This document shows positions 43,229 through 52,614 of a stretch of 64,000 nucleotides of DNA, in pieces (within the stretch, counting starts at the first letter, position 1; every line of letters starts with the position of its first letter). Source of the stretch: Novosphingobium naphthalenivorans NBRC 102051 (lineage in GTDB: Bacteria; Pseudomonadota; Alphaproteobacteria; Sphingomonadales; Sphingomonadaceae). Made by a program: the position numbers and the translations under genes. The notes beneath the pieces are model-generated. The model was not told the DNA's origin. It ran no database searches and saw only the letters and a list, made by a program, of their open reading frames with translations. The stretch lies in contig NZ_BCTX01000007.1 of assembly GCF_001590985.1 (NCBI RefSeq), positions 1 through 64,000 on the forward strand, read 5' to 3'.

Positions 43229-44071
43229 ATGGCTGGGGCGAAACAGACTCGACGCGGCGCGGAGAATCGTGCCTACTCCCTTGCATTCCCGTTGGCGGCG
43301 GAGATACCGGAACTGCCCAGTTCTCAGACAGGTAATGCCGGGAATGCAGCGCTCATGCTGTTGTTTCGCGAAGGCGCACGCCCGGCGGCGGATGATATCG
43401 CCCGCCTGCTGGATGCGGCCGATTCCGGCATGTCTGCCCGGATCAGTCACCGGCCTGAACCATCTGCGGGATGGCTGGAACTGCTGGCCCGGGGATTGAC
43501 GTTCGATCTGCGCGGTCTCTCCCCGGCCATGCCTGTGCCACATGAACCCGCGCGTCATGCCTATGGATTCGGCGCGGCGCCCGCCGATGGACCGCTGGAA
43601 GCGGTTGCACTGGTGGCGTCGGGACATATCGCCGCTGGTGCAGCGCTTGGCCCGGTCTTGCGCACGATGTTCAAGCTTGCCGCGAACTTGGCGATCCGGT
43701 TGCCGGTGGAGGCCGTGCTATGGCGCCCGGCCGGGACCGTGATGGAGCCGCGCTATTTTTCCCGCGCCGTCCTCAACTGGCTTGCAGGCGGCGCTTTTCC
43801 GGCGCTGGGACTCACCGCGCTCATGCCCGCCAGCGACGGGAGCGTCGCCAGCAGTGGCCTGTCGCACTTCATTGGGCAGGAAATGCAGCTGGAAGGCTTG
43901 CCGGGCGAAGCGCAGGCCGAATCCGTGAAGCTGGCGATCCGGCTGGTGGACTATCTCGTGCGCCACGGCCCGCTCACTGAACCGCATACGATCACGCAGG
44001 ATCCAGGTGTTCTGCTGGCAGAACCCTCGTCGGTGGGAAAGCGGGTCTGGATCTGGCGCGCGCAGGCCTGA
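43229..44071 (+). CDS. conserved hypothetical protein (DUF4261-like)
   Basis: The 280-aa soluble protein has SLAFPLAAEIPELPSSQTGN at the start and AVLNWLAGGAFPALGLTALM plus SGLSHFIGQEMQLEGLPGEA in its C-terminal half. The latter resembles DUF4261 proteins, which is a weak identification. The ATG at 43229 is chosen as the first after the preceding stop. It is followed without a gap by the AHH-type nuclease gene, so the two may be co-expressed. Confidence 0.6.
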   Translation: MAGAKQTRRGAENRAYSLAFPLAAEIPELPSSQTGNAGNAALMLLFREGARPAADDIARLLDAADSGMSARISHRPEPSAGWLELLARGLTFDLRGLSPAMPVPHEPARHAYGFGAAPADGPLEAVALVASGHIAAGAALGPVLRTMFKLAANLAIRLPVEAVLWRPAGTVMEPRYFSRAVLNWLAGGAFPALGLTALMPASDGSVASSGLSHFIGQEMQLEGLPGEAQAESVKLAIRLVDYLVRHGPLTEPHTITQDPGVLLAEPSSVGKRVWIWRAQA

Positions 44072-44662
44072 ATGCCCTGGACGGCGCGAAGGTATCTGCC
44101 GTTTCGCGCCGTCAATCGCAGGGGAGAGCCCGGTCATGACGCGGGGTTGCAGCGGCATCACCTGCTGCCCCGGCAGGTTCTCGCCCGGCCCGCCTTCGCG
44201 CGGATGTTTGCTGCGTCGGGCGGGAAACGGCAGCGGTTCGACGATTTTCGCGCAAACGGCCTGCTTCTGCCTTGCCTCGAATTTACCGCCCTGAGCATGG
44301 GGCTGCCGCTCCACCGCGGGCCGCACCGCTGTTACAGCGGCATGGTGATGGAACGGCTGGGGCAGGTCGAGGCGGCATGGTCGGTGATGCAAGGCCGCTC
44401 GCCCGAGGATGCCGCGGAGCATGTGCACATGCGTCTGGTCCTGCTCCAGCGTGCATTGCGCCGGTTCCTGCTCGACGGACGGCGGCGCGCGCTGCTCAAC
44501 CGCCGTGACCCGCTTGGCGCGGGCATCGATTTTACCAGCCTCGATGCCATGGCCGAGGCGCTTTGGGGGACCACGGAGCCTGCGGCCGAAGTTCAGCCCA
44601 CGTTTCAGACCATAGTTCAACCGGTGCCCGTGCGGGCGCACAGGTCTTCCCTGGCGGCCTGA
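44072..44662 (+). CDS. AHH-type HNH nuclease-like protein
   Basis: The 196-aa protein has LQRHHLLPRQVL, then DDFRANGLLLPCLE and LHRGPHRCYS, which in this order match the AHH (LHH) branch of the HNH/Endo VII nucleases. These domains often occur as toxin tips, but here the domain stands alone without an export region, and no immunity gene is evident. The start directly follows the upstream stop. The 3' end overlaps the convergent nitronate monooxygenase gene by 46 bp. Confidence 0.7.
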   Translation: MPWTARRYLPFRAVNRRGEPGHDAGLQRHHLLPRQVLARPAFARMFAASGGKRQRFDDFRANGLLLPCLEFTALSMGLPLHRGPHRCYSGMVMERLGQVEAAWSVMQGRSPEDAAEHVHMRLVLLQRALRRFLLDGRRRALLNRRDPLGAGIDFTSLDAMAEALWGTTEPAAEVQPTFQTIVQPVPVRAHRSSLAA

Positions 44663-45567
44663 TACTGGGCGAGCAACGCTTCCACGCGGTCCGCGACGGG
44701 TTCGACCGCGTGGATTGCGCCAATGCCCTGACCCGCGCCCCAGATGTCCTTCCAGGCCTTGGCATCCATGTTGCCGCCCGAACCGAAGTTCATCTGGCTC
44801 TTGTCGCCTTCGGGCAGGTTGTCCGGGTCCATGCCGGCGGCAACGATCGAGGGGCGCAGGTAATTGCCGTGCACGCCGGTGAAGAGGTTTGAATAGACGA
44901 TGTCGGCGGCGCTGCCGTCAACGATCGCCTGCTTGTAGTCGTCCACCGCATTGGCTTCGGGTGTGGCGATCCAGGGGGTGCCGATATAGGCGAAGTCCGC
45001 GCCCATGGCCTGCGCGGCGAGGATCGAACGGCCGCAGGCGATCGAGCCGGAAAGCGCCAGCGGCCCATCGAACCAGTCCCGGATTTCCTGGATCAGCGCG
45101 AAAGGCGATTGCGGACCGGCGTGTCCGCCGGCCCCTGCAGCGACGGCAATCAGGCCGTCCGCGCCCTTTTCCACGGCCTTGCGGGCAAACCTGTCGTTGA
45201 TGACGTCATGCAGCACCAGGCCGCCCCAACCGTGGACTGCGGCATTGACGTCCGCATTGGCCCCCAGCGACGTGATGACGAGCGGCACTTTCCATTTTTC
45301 CAGCGTCTTGAGGTCTTCCTCCAGCCGCGCATTGGTCCTGTGAACGATCAGGTTGACCGCGAACGGCGCGCCGCAGCCCTGCGTTTCCTCGGTGATGCGG
45401 TGCAGCCATTCGTCGAGCTGGCTGGCCGGGCGGGCATTGAGCGCCGGGAAGCTGCCGACGATCCCCGAACGCACTTGTGCAATGACCAATTCCGGGGTGG
45501 ATACGATGAACATGGGCGCTGCGATCACGGGCAGGCGCAGCGACTGGAACGGCGCAGGCAGGGGCAT
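44617..45567 (-). CDS. nitronate monooxygenase (2-nitropropane dioxygenase family)
   Basis: The 316-aa FMN-dependent TIM-barrel enzyme has VIAAPMFIVSTPELVIAQVR, GIVGSFPALNARP and the flavin-phosphate region VAAGAGGHAGPQSPFALIQE, followed by LSGSIACGRSILAAQAMGAD. It oxidises alkyl nitronates; the physiological role in this group is probably detoxification. GGAG lies 6 nt before the ATG. Confidence 0.92.
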   Translation of the reverse strand: MPLPAPFQSLRLPVIAAPMFIVSTPELVIAQVRSGIVGSFPALNARPASQLDEWLHRITEETQGCGAPFAVNLIVHRTNARLEEDLKTLEKWKVPLVITSLGANADVNAAVHGWGGLVLHDVINDRFARKAVEKGADGLIAVAAGAGGHAGPQSPFALIQEIRDWFDGPLALSGSIACGRSILAAQAMGADFAYIGTPWIATPEANAVDDYKQAIVDGSAADIVYSNLFTGVHGNYLRPSIVAAGMDPDNLPEGDKSQMNFGSGGNMDAKAWKDIWGAGQGIGAIHAVEPVADRVEALLAQYQAAREDLCARTGTG

Positions 45568-46056
45568 CTCATCTCCGTTTAAGCAAGCGATTAAATCGCG
45601 GCATACTGTGGTGAATCCGGCCTGTCGAGGGCGCGGAGGGCAGGCATCTCATGCCGCATCGGAAAGGGGGCAAGGCGCTCCGCTCATGGTGCCTTGTGTC
45701 AGTCCGGCAAACCGGGGGCAGCCGGCACCGGAAACGAATGTAGCGCTTAACGCCTTTTAATCACATTGGCTTTTCGTTGGGGTGCTGCCCTTGGGGAAGG
45801 GGCGGAGATGGATTAAAATTATGATATTTCTGGTGGTTGCTGGACGCACTTTACATTCCATGCACCCGTGCCCGTCTCCCCGGCAAGGAAGATTTTCCCT
45901 GTCGAACACGAGAGGACGAATACCTTAATGATGCGGTAATCATGCTTCTAACGACGATAGTAACATAACCTGGACGTAATTCGTTGAGGGTTCGCGATCG
46001 GGACTGCGCGGGGCGTTTGCGATCGATGAATTGAACGATGCGGCAGGGTTGCAGAT
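45568..46056. other. 489-bp intergenic region
   Basis: No supported gene is present on either strand. The stretch includes an AT-rich part (45740-45850) and should hold the divergent promoters of the monooxygenase and PilZ genes. No clear repeat or RNA was seen. Confidence 0.5.
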
Positions 46057-46686
46057 ATGGACGTTCCAGAATTTTCTCGGAGCCCTCAGGGCGGGGAAGC
46101 GGAAGACCTGAACGAAAAGCGGGTCGAGCCGCGGGTCGCGCTTCTGCTGCGGAGCGCCAAGCTGGTCGGACCGTCCGGCGAGTTTCTGTGTATTGTGCGC
46201 GACGTGTCGAAAAGCGGTGCCAAACTTCGCCTGTTCCACCCGATGGTCGATAGCGAGGATCTCCTGCTGGAAACGGCAACGGGGCAGTGCCTTGCCGTCG
46301 AAAAGGTCTGGGAAAACGGGAACGAGGCCGGAATACGGTTTACCGATGCCGTGGACGTGACACATTTCGTCGCCGAAGACGGCCCCTATCCCAAGCGCCC
46401 CATGCGCATCAATCTGGACCGTCCTGCACAGCTGCGCTGCGGCGGGACGGTGCTGCAGGCAACCATTCACGATCTTTCGCGCCAGGGTGCCAAGATCGAG
46501 ACGTCCCAGCGGCTCGCGATCGGGCAGGCGCTGGGGCTTGAGGCAGAGGATCTGCCGTCGTTTGAGGCTACCGTGCGCTGGCGGCGCCATCCCTATTACG
46601 GCCTGGTGTTCCGCCAGGTCATGAGCCTGGAGGAGTTTGCCTCCCGCGTGCACCGGCTGCAATTGGACAACCGCGCCTGGCTCTAG
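46057..46686 (+). CDS. tandem PilZ-domain protein
   Basis: The 209-aa protein has two PilZ-like domains. The first has RVEPR (RxxxR) and RDVSKSGAKLRL (DxSxxG). The second starts at RPMRINLDRP and has HDLSRQGAKIET (DxSxxG). PilZ domains bind cyclic-di-GMP; the first keeps both key motifs, the second has a looser Arg motif. It is probably a cytoplasmic effector of motility or envelope functions. Confidence 0.85.
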   Translation: MDVPEFSRSPQGGEAEDLNEKRVEPRVALLLRSAKLVGPSGEFLCIVRDVSKSGAKLRLFHPMVDSEDLLLETATGQCLAVEKVWENGNEAGIRFTDAVDVTHFVAEDGPYPKRPMRINLDRPAQLRCGGTVLQATIHDLSRQGAKIETSQRLAIGQALGLEAEDLPSFEATVRWRRHPYYGLVFRQVMSLEEFASRVHRLQLDNRAWL

Positions 46687-46697
46687 CCCTATCAGGC

Positions 46698-46728
46698 AAA
46701 GGGCCCGGCCTTACGCGCCGGGCCCTTT
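46698..46728. terminator. bidirectional terminator between PilZ gene and leuA
   Basis: A perfect 12-bp stem (AAAGGGCCCGGC and its complement) with a 7-base loop lies between the convergent genes. A/T-rich ends of the stem suit termination on both strands. Confidence 0.8.
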
Positions 46729-46744
46729 GCGTATTGGTTCCTTC

Positions 46745-48412
46745 TCAGGCCGCGTTCGCCGCGCTCAGCACCGCACGCACGCTGGCGGTCGCGACGTCTT
46801 CGTCGATGCCGACGCCCCAGATGGTCCGGCCATCGGGCAGCACGCATTCGACATAGGCGGCCGCGCGGGCGTCCGAGCTCTTGCCCATCGAATGCTCGGC
46901 ATAGTCGCGCACTTCGAGCTCAACGCCGAAGCTGTCCTTCAGCGTCGCGATGACCGAGGAGATGAGGCCGTTGCCCTTGCCGGAAACGGTCTGTTCCTTG
47001 CCATTGACGCCGATCTTGCCGGCGAAGACGCGGGTACCGTCGGCGCTTTTGGCCTCGTCCCAGTCGATCAGGTGGAAGTGCTGCGGCTCGTCGAGGCGGT
47101 AAACCTTGCGGAAGACGTCCCAGATATCCGATGCCTGCAGTTCGCGGCCCAGTTCGTCGGCCAGTTCCTGCACGTGCTTGGAAAAGTGCGCCTGCATCCG
47201 CTTGGGCAGCTTGAGGCCCTGATCCTGCTCGATCACCCAGGCAAAGCCGCCCTTGCCGGACTGCGAGTTGACGCGGATCACCGCTTCGTAGTTGCGGCCC
47301 AGATCCGCCGGATCGATCGGCAGGTAAGGCACGGACCAGATCTGGTCGTTGCGCGTTTCCTGCGCGGCGAAACCCTTCTTGATCGCGTCCTGATGCGAGC
47401 CGGAAAAGGCCGTGAAGACCAGTTCGCCGCCATAGGGATGGCGCTCGGGCACCTTGAGCTGGTTGCAGTACTCGACAGTCTGGATGACTTCATCGATGTC
47501 CGAGAAATCCAGCCTGGGATCAACGCCTTGCGTGTACATGTTGAGCGCGACTGTCACCAGGCAGCAGTTGCCGGTGCGCTCGCCGTTGCCGAACAGGCAG
47601 CCTTCCACGCGGTCGGCACCGGCCATCAGCCCCAGCTCCGCCGCAGCGACGCCGGTGCCCCGGTCGTTGTGGGTGTGGAGCGAGATCACTGCGCTTTCGC
47701 GGTTCGGCAGGTTGCGGCAGAAATACTCGATCTGGTCGGCGTAGATGTTCGGCGTCGCCGCCTCGACCGTGGCCGGCAGGTTGAGGATGATCGGGTTTTC
47801 CGGCGTCGGCTGCAGGACGTTCATCACCGCTTCGCAGCACTCGATCGAGAAATCGAGTTCAGCGGTGGAGAACGTCTCCGGCGAATATTCCACGTGCCAC
47901 TTGGTCTGCGGATACTTGGCGATCTGGTCGCGGATGATCTTGGCGCCGTTTTCGGCAATGCCGCGGATTTCCGGCTGGGTCATGCCGAACACGACATTGC
48001 GCCACAGCGGCGAGACGGCGTTGTAGACGTGGACGATCGCGGCATGGACACCGGCGAGGCTCTCGAACGACTTCTCGATCAGGTCCTGCCGCGACTGGGT
48101 CAGCACCTGGACCAGCACGTCTTCGGGAATGCGCCCGGCATCGACGAGGCCACGGATGAAATCGAACTCGGTCGCACCCGCGCTCGGGAAGCCGACTTCG
48201 ATTTCCTTGAGGCCGACGCTCACCAGCAGGTCGAAGAAGCGCGACTTCTTCTCCGCGCCCATCGGATCGATCAGCGCCTGATTGCCGTCGCGCAGGTCGG
48301 TGGAGAGCCAGCGCGGCGCCTTGGTGATGACCTGCGAGGGCCACTGGCGGTTCGGCAGGTCGATTTGCGGGAACGGTCGGTATTTGACCGAGGGGTCTTT
48401 CAGCATGGTCAT
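46745..48412 (-). CDS. leuA: 2-isopropylmalate synthase
   Basis: The 555-aa enzyme catalyses the first step of leucine synthesis (acetyl-CoA plus 2-oxoisovalerate). It is the long type of LeuA, with STDLRDGNQALIDPMGAEKK at the catalytic N-terminus, HTHNDRGTGVAAAELGLMAG in the barrel and a C-terminal regulatory LeuA-dimer domain (from about 425). The leader ORF at 48506-48556 is rich in leucine codons and points to attenuation. Confidence 0.96.
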   Translation of the reverse strand: MTMLKDPSVKYRPFPQIDLPNRQWPSQVITKAPRWLSTDLRDGNQALIDPMGAEKKSRFFDLLVSVGLKEIEVGFPSAGATEFDFIRGLVDAGRIPEDVLVQVLTQSRQDLIEKSFESLAGVHAAIVHVYNAVSPLWRNVVFGMTQPEIRGIAENGAKIIRDQIAKYPQTKWHVEYSPETFSTAELDFSIECCEAVMNVLQPTPENPIILNLPATVEAATPNIYADQIEYFCRNLPNRESAVISLHTHNDRGTGVAAAELGLMAGADRVEGCLFGNGERTGNCCLVTVALNMYTQGVDPRLDFSDIDEVIQTVEYCNQLKVPERHPYGGELVFTAFSGSHQDAIKKGFAAQETRNDQIWSVPYLPIDPADLGRNYEAVIRVNSQSGKGGFAWVIEQDQGLKLPKRMQAHFSKHVQELADELGRELQASDIWDVFRKVYRLDEPQHFHLIDWDEAKSADGTRVFAGKIGVNGKEQTVSGKGNGLISSVIATLKDSFGVELEVRDYAEHSMGKSSDARAAAYVECVLPDGRTIWGVGIDEDVATASVRAVLSAANAA

Positions 48413-48505
48413 GGTCGTGTCTCGCTCGGAATGTCGTCTTTTTCTGCAGGCTGTCGCTTGAGGTCCCCTTGAGCGCCGAGCGCGCCGCAGGAACGACGCG
48501 TCACC

Positions 48506-48556
48506 TCACGCCCAAGGGCGGGTAAGTCGCAGGAGAAGGCCGAGACGGAGAGTCAT
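48506..48556 (-). promoter_or_regulatory. leucine-rich leader peptide of leuA (leuL-like)
   Basis: A 16-codon frame, MTLRLGLLLRLTRPWA, has six Leu, including three in a row, and ends 93 nt before the leuA start on the same strand. Such a leader upstream of leuA is the hallmark of transcription attenuation controlled by charged tRNA-Leu. Alternative stem-loops in the 93-nt gap were not resolved by eye. The ribosome site (AGGC) is weak. Confidence 0.65.
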
Positions 48557-48609
48557 GCCAGTGCCTATGGGCATTGAGGGCGCCGATGTAAAGGGGAAAG
48601 GCCGCAAAA

Positions 48610-49209
48610 TCAGGCGTCGTCGCACAGGAACAATCGGTCCAGCGGCCCCCACGGCAATATCCAGAACACCGCCACCAGCGCCGCGCAGCCGATGCCCAGC
48701 CAGGGCGAGACGAAGCTGAGCGGCAGGCCCGCGGCATAGACCAGTATCGCGGCCAGCCCCTTGCGCAGGGTGGCGGCGTGATAGGTGCGTGCGGCCTTGC
48801 CGGCCGTGCCGGTCCGCGCGATCTCCCGCTGGAGCGGGGCATAGGCGATCGAGGCCAGCAGCATCACTGCCAGATAGAGCAGCGTTGCCGCGCGGCTGAA
48901 ATGGTGCTCGCCCAGATAGGCGGTGGCGAAAGGCACCAGCGAGAGCGTGAAGAGCAGCGCCATGTTGCTCCACAGCAGCCGCCCGGTGATGACGCGGGCA
49001 TGGCCGAACAGCCGGTGATGGTTGACCCAATAGATCGCCACGTAGGCATAGCTCAGCACATAGGCGAGGAACACCGGCCAGAGATGCCACAGCGCCTCCA
49101 GCCCCTCGGCAGCCGGGGTCTTCAGTTCCAGCACCATGATGGTGATGATGATCGCCAGAACGCCATCGGAAAAGGCCTCCACCCGCGAGACGCCTTCCTG
49201 CCTTTCCAT
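48610..49209 (-). CDS. TMEM175-family integral membrane protein (potassium channel-like)
   Basis: The protein has about 199 aa from the ATG at 49209, six membrane helices and the family signature RVEAFSDGVLAIIITIMVLE, which contains the FSD motif of TMEM175 channels. VNHHRLF follows in helix 3. Bacterial members form K+-selective channels as tetramers. A longer form from a GTG at 49263 overlaps the I78 gene, but family alignment favours 49209. Confidence 0.82.
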   Translation of the reverse strand: MERQEGVSRVEAFSDGVLAIIITIMVLELKTPAAEGLEALWHLWPVFLAYVLSYAYVAIYWVNHHRLFGHARVITGRLLWSNMALLFTLSLVPFATAYLGEHHFSRAATLLYLAVMLLASIAYAPLQREIARTGTAGKAARTYHAATLRKGLAAILVYAAGLPLSFVSPWLGIGCAALVAVFWILPWGPLDRLFLCDDA

Positions 49210-49253
49210 GACCTGCTCGCCTTCCGGGCCGCCGCGGGGCGGGGAATCGGGCG

Positions 49254-49718
49254 TCAGTTGCACTGGAATTCCTTGATCCGGCCCTGTTCGTCGAGGAACA
49301 CGTTGAGCCGGCCCGGCCGGTAATCCATCGTCATCGCCGAGCCGGGCTTGAGCACCCGCACCGGATTATCGCCGCGCCATGCGCGGATGGCGGCGATGAC
49401 TTCGTCTGTCGCCTGATGGCCGATGTAAGCGCCGAGCTGGCCTGCTCCGCAATCGGTGTCCATCGGCGGCGGAGGAGGAGCGGGCTGGGGCGGCGTCTTT
49501 TCCGAGCAACCGGCAAGGGCGAGCAGGGTTGCCGTGGCGGCAAGGACCAGGCGGGGCTTGCACAGGGATGCGGCGTTTGCAATCCATCCCCTTCCTTCGT
49601 CATGGAGAGCCGCAGAAGGCGGCGCGGCAATCCGGGGCCGGTTTGCTCTGCCCTGGATTGCTTCACCCTTCGGGCTCGCAATGACGAAGGGAGAGAAGCT
49701 GAGCTTGGTATTCGTCAT
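49254..49718 (-). CDS. I78-family peptidase inhibitor lipoprotein with repeat-derived N-terminal insertion
   Basis: The 154-aa frame ends in an I78 inhibitor domain (GAYIGHQATDEVIAAIRAWR, then GRLNVFLDEQGRIKEFQC). This is preceded by a lipoprotein signal (LVLAATATLLALAGC) and a Pro-rich linker. The ATG at 49718 has an excellent ribosome site (AGGAGG), yet between it and the signal lie about 40 residues (including FVIASPKGEAIQG and ALHDEGRGWIA) that are encoded by a palindromic repeat at 49594-49690. The repeat seems to have entered the gene in frame after the start codon, which may disturb export. Function of I78 proteins: inhibition of serine proteases. Confidence 0.75.
   Translation of the reverse strand: MTNTKLSFSPFVIASPKGEAIQGRANRPRIAAPPSAALHDEGRGWIANAASLCKPRLVLAATATLLALAGCSEKTPPQPAPPPPPMDTDCGAGQLGAYIGHQATDEVIAAIRAWRGDNPVRVLKPGSAMTMDYRPGRLNVFLDEQGRIKEFQCN
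49594..49690. repeat. palindromic repeat inserted in the I78 gene
   Basis: Outer arms CCTTCGTCAT (49594-49603) and ATGACGAAGG (49681-49690) are perfectly inverted. Inside, CAATCC and GGATTG form another inverted pair. The layout is like intergenic palindromic repeats of Alphaproteobacteria, but here it is within coding sequence. Confidence 0.75.
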
Positions 49719-49742
49719 CTGCGCCTCCTGGCTGTCCGGCCG

Positions 49743-49862
49743 CAAGGTTACACTCTGGTTGACACGGTTTACACGGTCCAGGGGAAAGAGTGTCACCTTG
49801 TGGCCGAATGTGTCACTTTGCGCAGGGAAAGTGTCACCTTGCAGATGACAAGTGTCACCTTG
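49743..49862. repeat. iteron-like GTGTCACYTTG repeats
   Basis: Direct copies begin at 49790, 49810, 49831 and 49852 (20-21 bp apart, two helical turns). A reverse-strand copy with one mismatch is CAAGGTTACAC at 49743. The even spacing suggests cooperative protein binding. Confidence 0.6.
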
Positions 49863-50050
49863 TGTCTTGATGGCGGGCAGGGCGGCTATCGGCATGGGCG
49901 GGAGATTACCGCATGTTCGCGGGGGTAGGAAAATGGTTTGTGGATGGCGGGCGGTGCGTTGTGGGCAGGTGATGCTGCGCTGTTTGGATGCGCAAAGGAG
50001 GGGCAGCTTTGCGCCCATCTATGCCGCTCAAGTGCAAGAACGGCGCGCCT

Positions 50051-50071
50051 ATAAGCGGTAAGTCCGCTTAT
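50051..50071. repeat. short perfect hairpin upstream of the low-GC cassette
   Basis: ATAAGCGG and CCGCTTAT form an 8-bp stem with a 5-base loop (TAAGT). There is no T run, so it is probably not a terminator; it may mark the cassette edge. Confidence 0.35.
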
Positions 50072-50347
50072 CATCGGTGCTGGGACAAAGCCGCCGTTCG
50101 CAAGTGGACTCGATAGCAGCGGGTTTCGGTCTAAGCGGCCGCTCGCCCATCCGTGTTGGTCGACCTCGGAACGTGCAAGGATGGCCGATAGCAAATTGCC
50201 CGCTATACATTGGACAAGCCCCGACAATTGACGCGGCACCTTATCGAGAAGTGGGAGTATCCTTTCCAATGATTATTTATTTGCCTGTACTCGTCACCTC
50301 AGGCAAGAGATCAACCGTACCGTTGTTCGTATACCGCATGGAAAATC

Positions 50348-50824
50348 ATGACTACATCTGACTGGATAACGCTGGGCGGCACAGCCGTTACGCTTATCAG
50401 CATGTTTGTAAGTATCCGCCAAGCGGGAAACGCCAAAACATCAAGTGAAAACGCCAACAAATCGAGCCAAGCTGCTAGAGCAGCGATGACGGCAGTTCAA
50501 TTGGCAGCAGTTGCAGAGCGCCTGAAGTCTGCTCAGGAACATATACGTGATGTGGCTCCTGAAAAAACCTCGCTGCGAGGCTTCAAGGGCGATGATCGCT
50601 TCGATCTCATTCGGCGCGAGTTTGACCTCGCCCTAAGTGCGTTGCCCAAATCCGGGATCGGTAGCGAAGCGCGGAAACAACTAACCAATGCTCAAGACAA
50701 GTTGAACATTTACCAACGATCATTGCCATCGAATCCTGATCAAGAGAATTGGCAGAAACTGCAAATATTTGTTCAGGACACGATCTCAGAGCTGACCTCA
50801 GCGACAACCAACAGTGGGGTGTAA
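50348..50824 (+). CDS. low-GC hypothetical membrane-anchored protein
   Basis: The 158-aa protein has one N-terminal membrane helix (WITLGGTAVTLISMFVSI), an Asn/Ser/Ala-rich helical linker and a soluble helical domain (LRGFKGDDRFDLIRREFDLA). AT-rich codon use differs from all neighbours, indicating recent transfer. It overlaps the frame of the next gene or ends just before it. The helix-plus-coil layout with a second small protein recalls accessory defence pairs, but no known family is recognised. Confidence 0.65.
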   Translation: MTTSDWITLGGTAVTLISMFVSIRQAGNAKTSSENANKSSQAARAAMTAVQLAAVAERLKSAQEHIRDVAPEKTSLRGFKGDDRFDLIRREFDLALSALPKSGIGSEARKQLTNAQDKLNIYQRSLPSNPDQENWQKLQIFVQDTISELTSATTNSGV

Positions 50825-50825
50825 T

Positions 50826-51203
50826 GTGACTAGCGAACAAATCTCAGAAGCTATCAAAAAGCTCCGCTATCAAGTTAACATTCTCGGACAGACCATCGAC
50901 TATGATAGATATCCTGTTGAGTCCCTGATCATGAGCATGGATTGGGGAAACGAAGACCTTAATAAGGCACATGATATATTTGAGCGATGGGACAACAAGC
51001 TCGAAAGCGGTGAAACGATCAGCAGCGCTCAGTTTGAAAATGATTTCAGCAGCGAGCTGGGAGTTTCATACCAAGGATTAAAGTCGATTATCCTGGCATT
51101 TTACAAGAATGGTCAGTGGACGAACGTTTGCGAGGCCTACGTCGATAGCTTCGGAAATACTCCTGCGATGGAGTATCATTCAATTATGCGCCGCGCACGT
51201 TAA
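50826..51203 (+). CDS. low-GC hypothetical protein, partner of the preceding gene
   Basis: The soluble protein has about 125 aa and starts SEQISEAIKKLRYQVNILGQ, with an acidic middle (MSMDWGNEDLNKAHDIFERW). The likely start is the GTG at 50826, directly after the upstream stop (50822-50824), giving coupling; an ATG at 50814 inside the previous gene is the alternative. Codon use is AT-rich like its partner. No family recognised. Confidence 0.62.
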   Translation: MTSEQISEAIKKLRYQVNILGQTIDYDRYPVESLIMSMDWGNEDLNKAHDIFERWDNKLESGETISSAQFENDFSSELGVSYQGLKSIILAFYKNGQWTNVCEAYVDSFGNTPAMEYHSIMRRAR

Positions 51204-51411
51204 ACAAACTGTCCATATGATCATGGACATCGGCAATATAGGCAAGGGGCTCGTCTCCGACATATGCCTCAAAGTGGCAAGACTCGGTCGGCAGCCGCCC
51301 CTCGCGAGCGTCGGCTATCCCAGCACCCCGGCTCCAAACCGGACGGTCGCCTACCGGCCCATTCAAGCCATTCCGCTATCCTGCCCAATCAGCACCCCAC
51401 AAACGAAAACC

Positions 51412-51437
51412 CCCGGCCCCGCCATCGCGGAACCGGG
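51412..51437 (-). terminator. terminator of ilvC
   Basis: A nested stem (CCCGG/CCGGG and CCGC/GCGG with a GATG loop) lies 33 bp after the ilvC stop and is followed on the minus strand by GGTTTTCG. It looks like an intrinsic terminator. Confidence 0.72.
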
Positions 51438-51469
51438 AGTTCATTCCTAGCCGATAACGGCGCGGTGGA

Positions 51470-52597
<1,128 letters not shown>

Positions 52598-52614
52598 GGT
52601 GGTGGTGATTGAAT

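Larger units (their letters stand above)
49719..50347. other. 629-bp region with iteron-like repeats and a hairpin
   Basis: No convincing gene is present. The region holds direct repeats of GTGTCACYTTG (49790-49862) with an inverted relative at 49743, and an 8-bp stem ATAAGCGG/CCGCTTAT (50051-50071). From about 50150 the base composition falls, leading into the low-GC genes at 50348. Confidence 0.55.

Noticed and set aside
46637-48472. A 611-codon plus-strand frame opposite leuA
   Set aside because: Shadow of leuA; it also runs through the terminator hairpin.
49743-49862. CRISPR array
   Set aside because: The repeat unit is only 11 bp with 9-10 bp spacers, far below CRISPR dimensions, and no cas genes are present.
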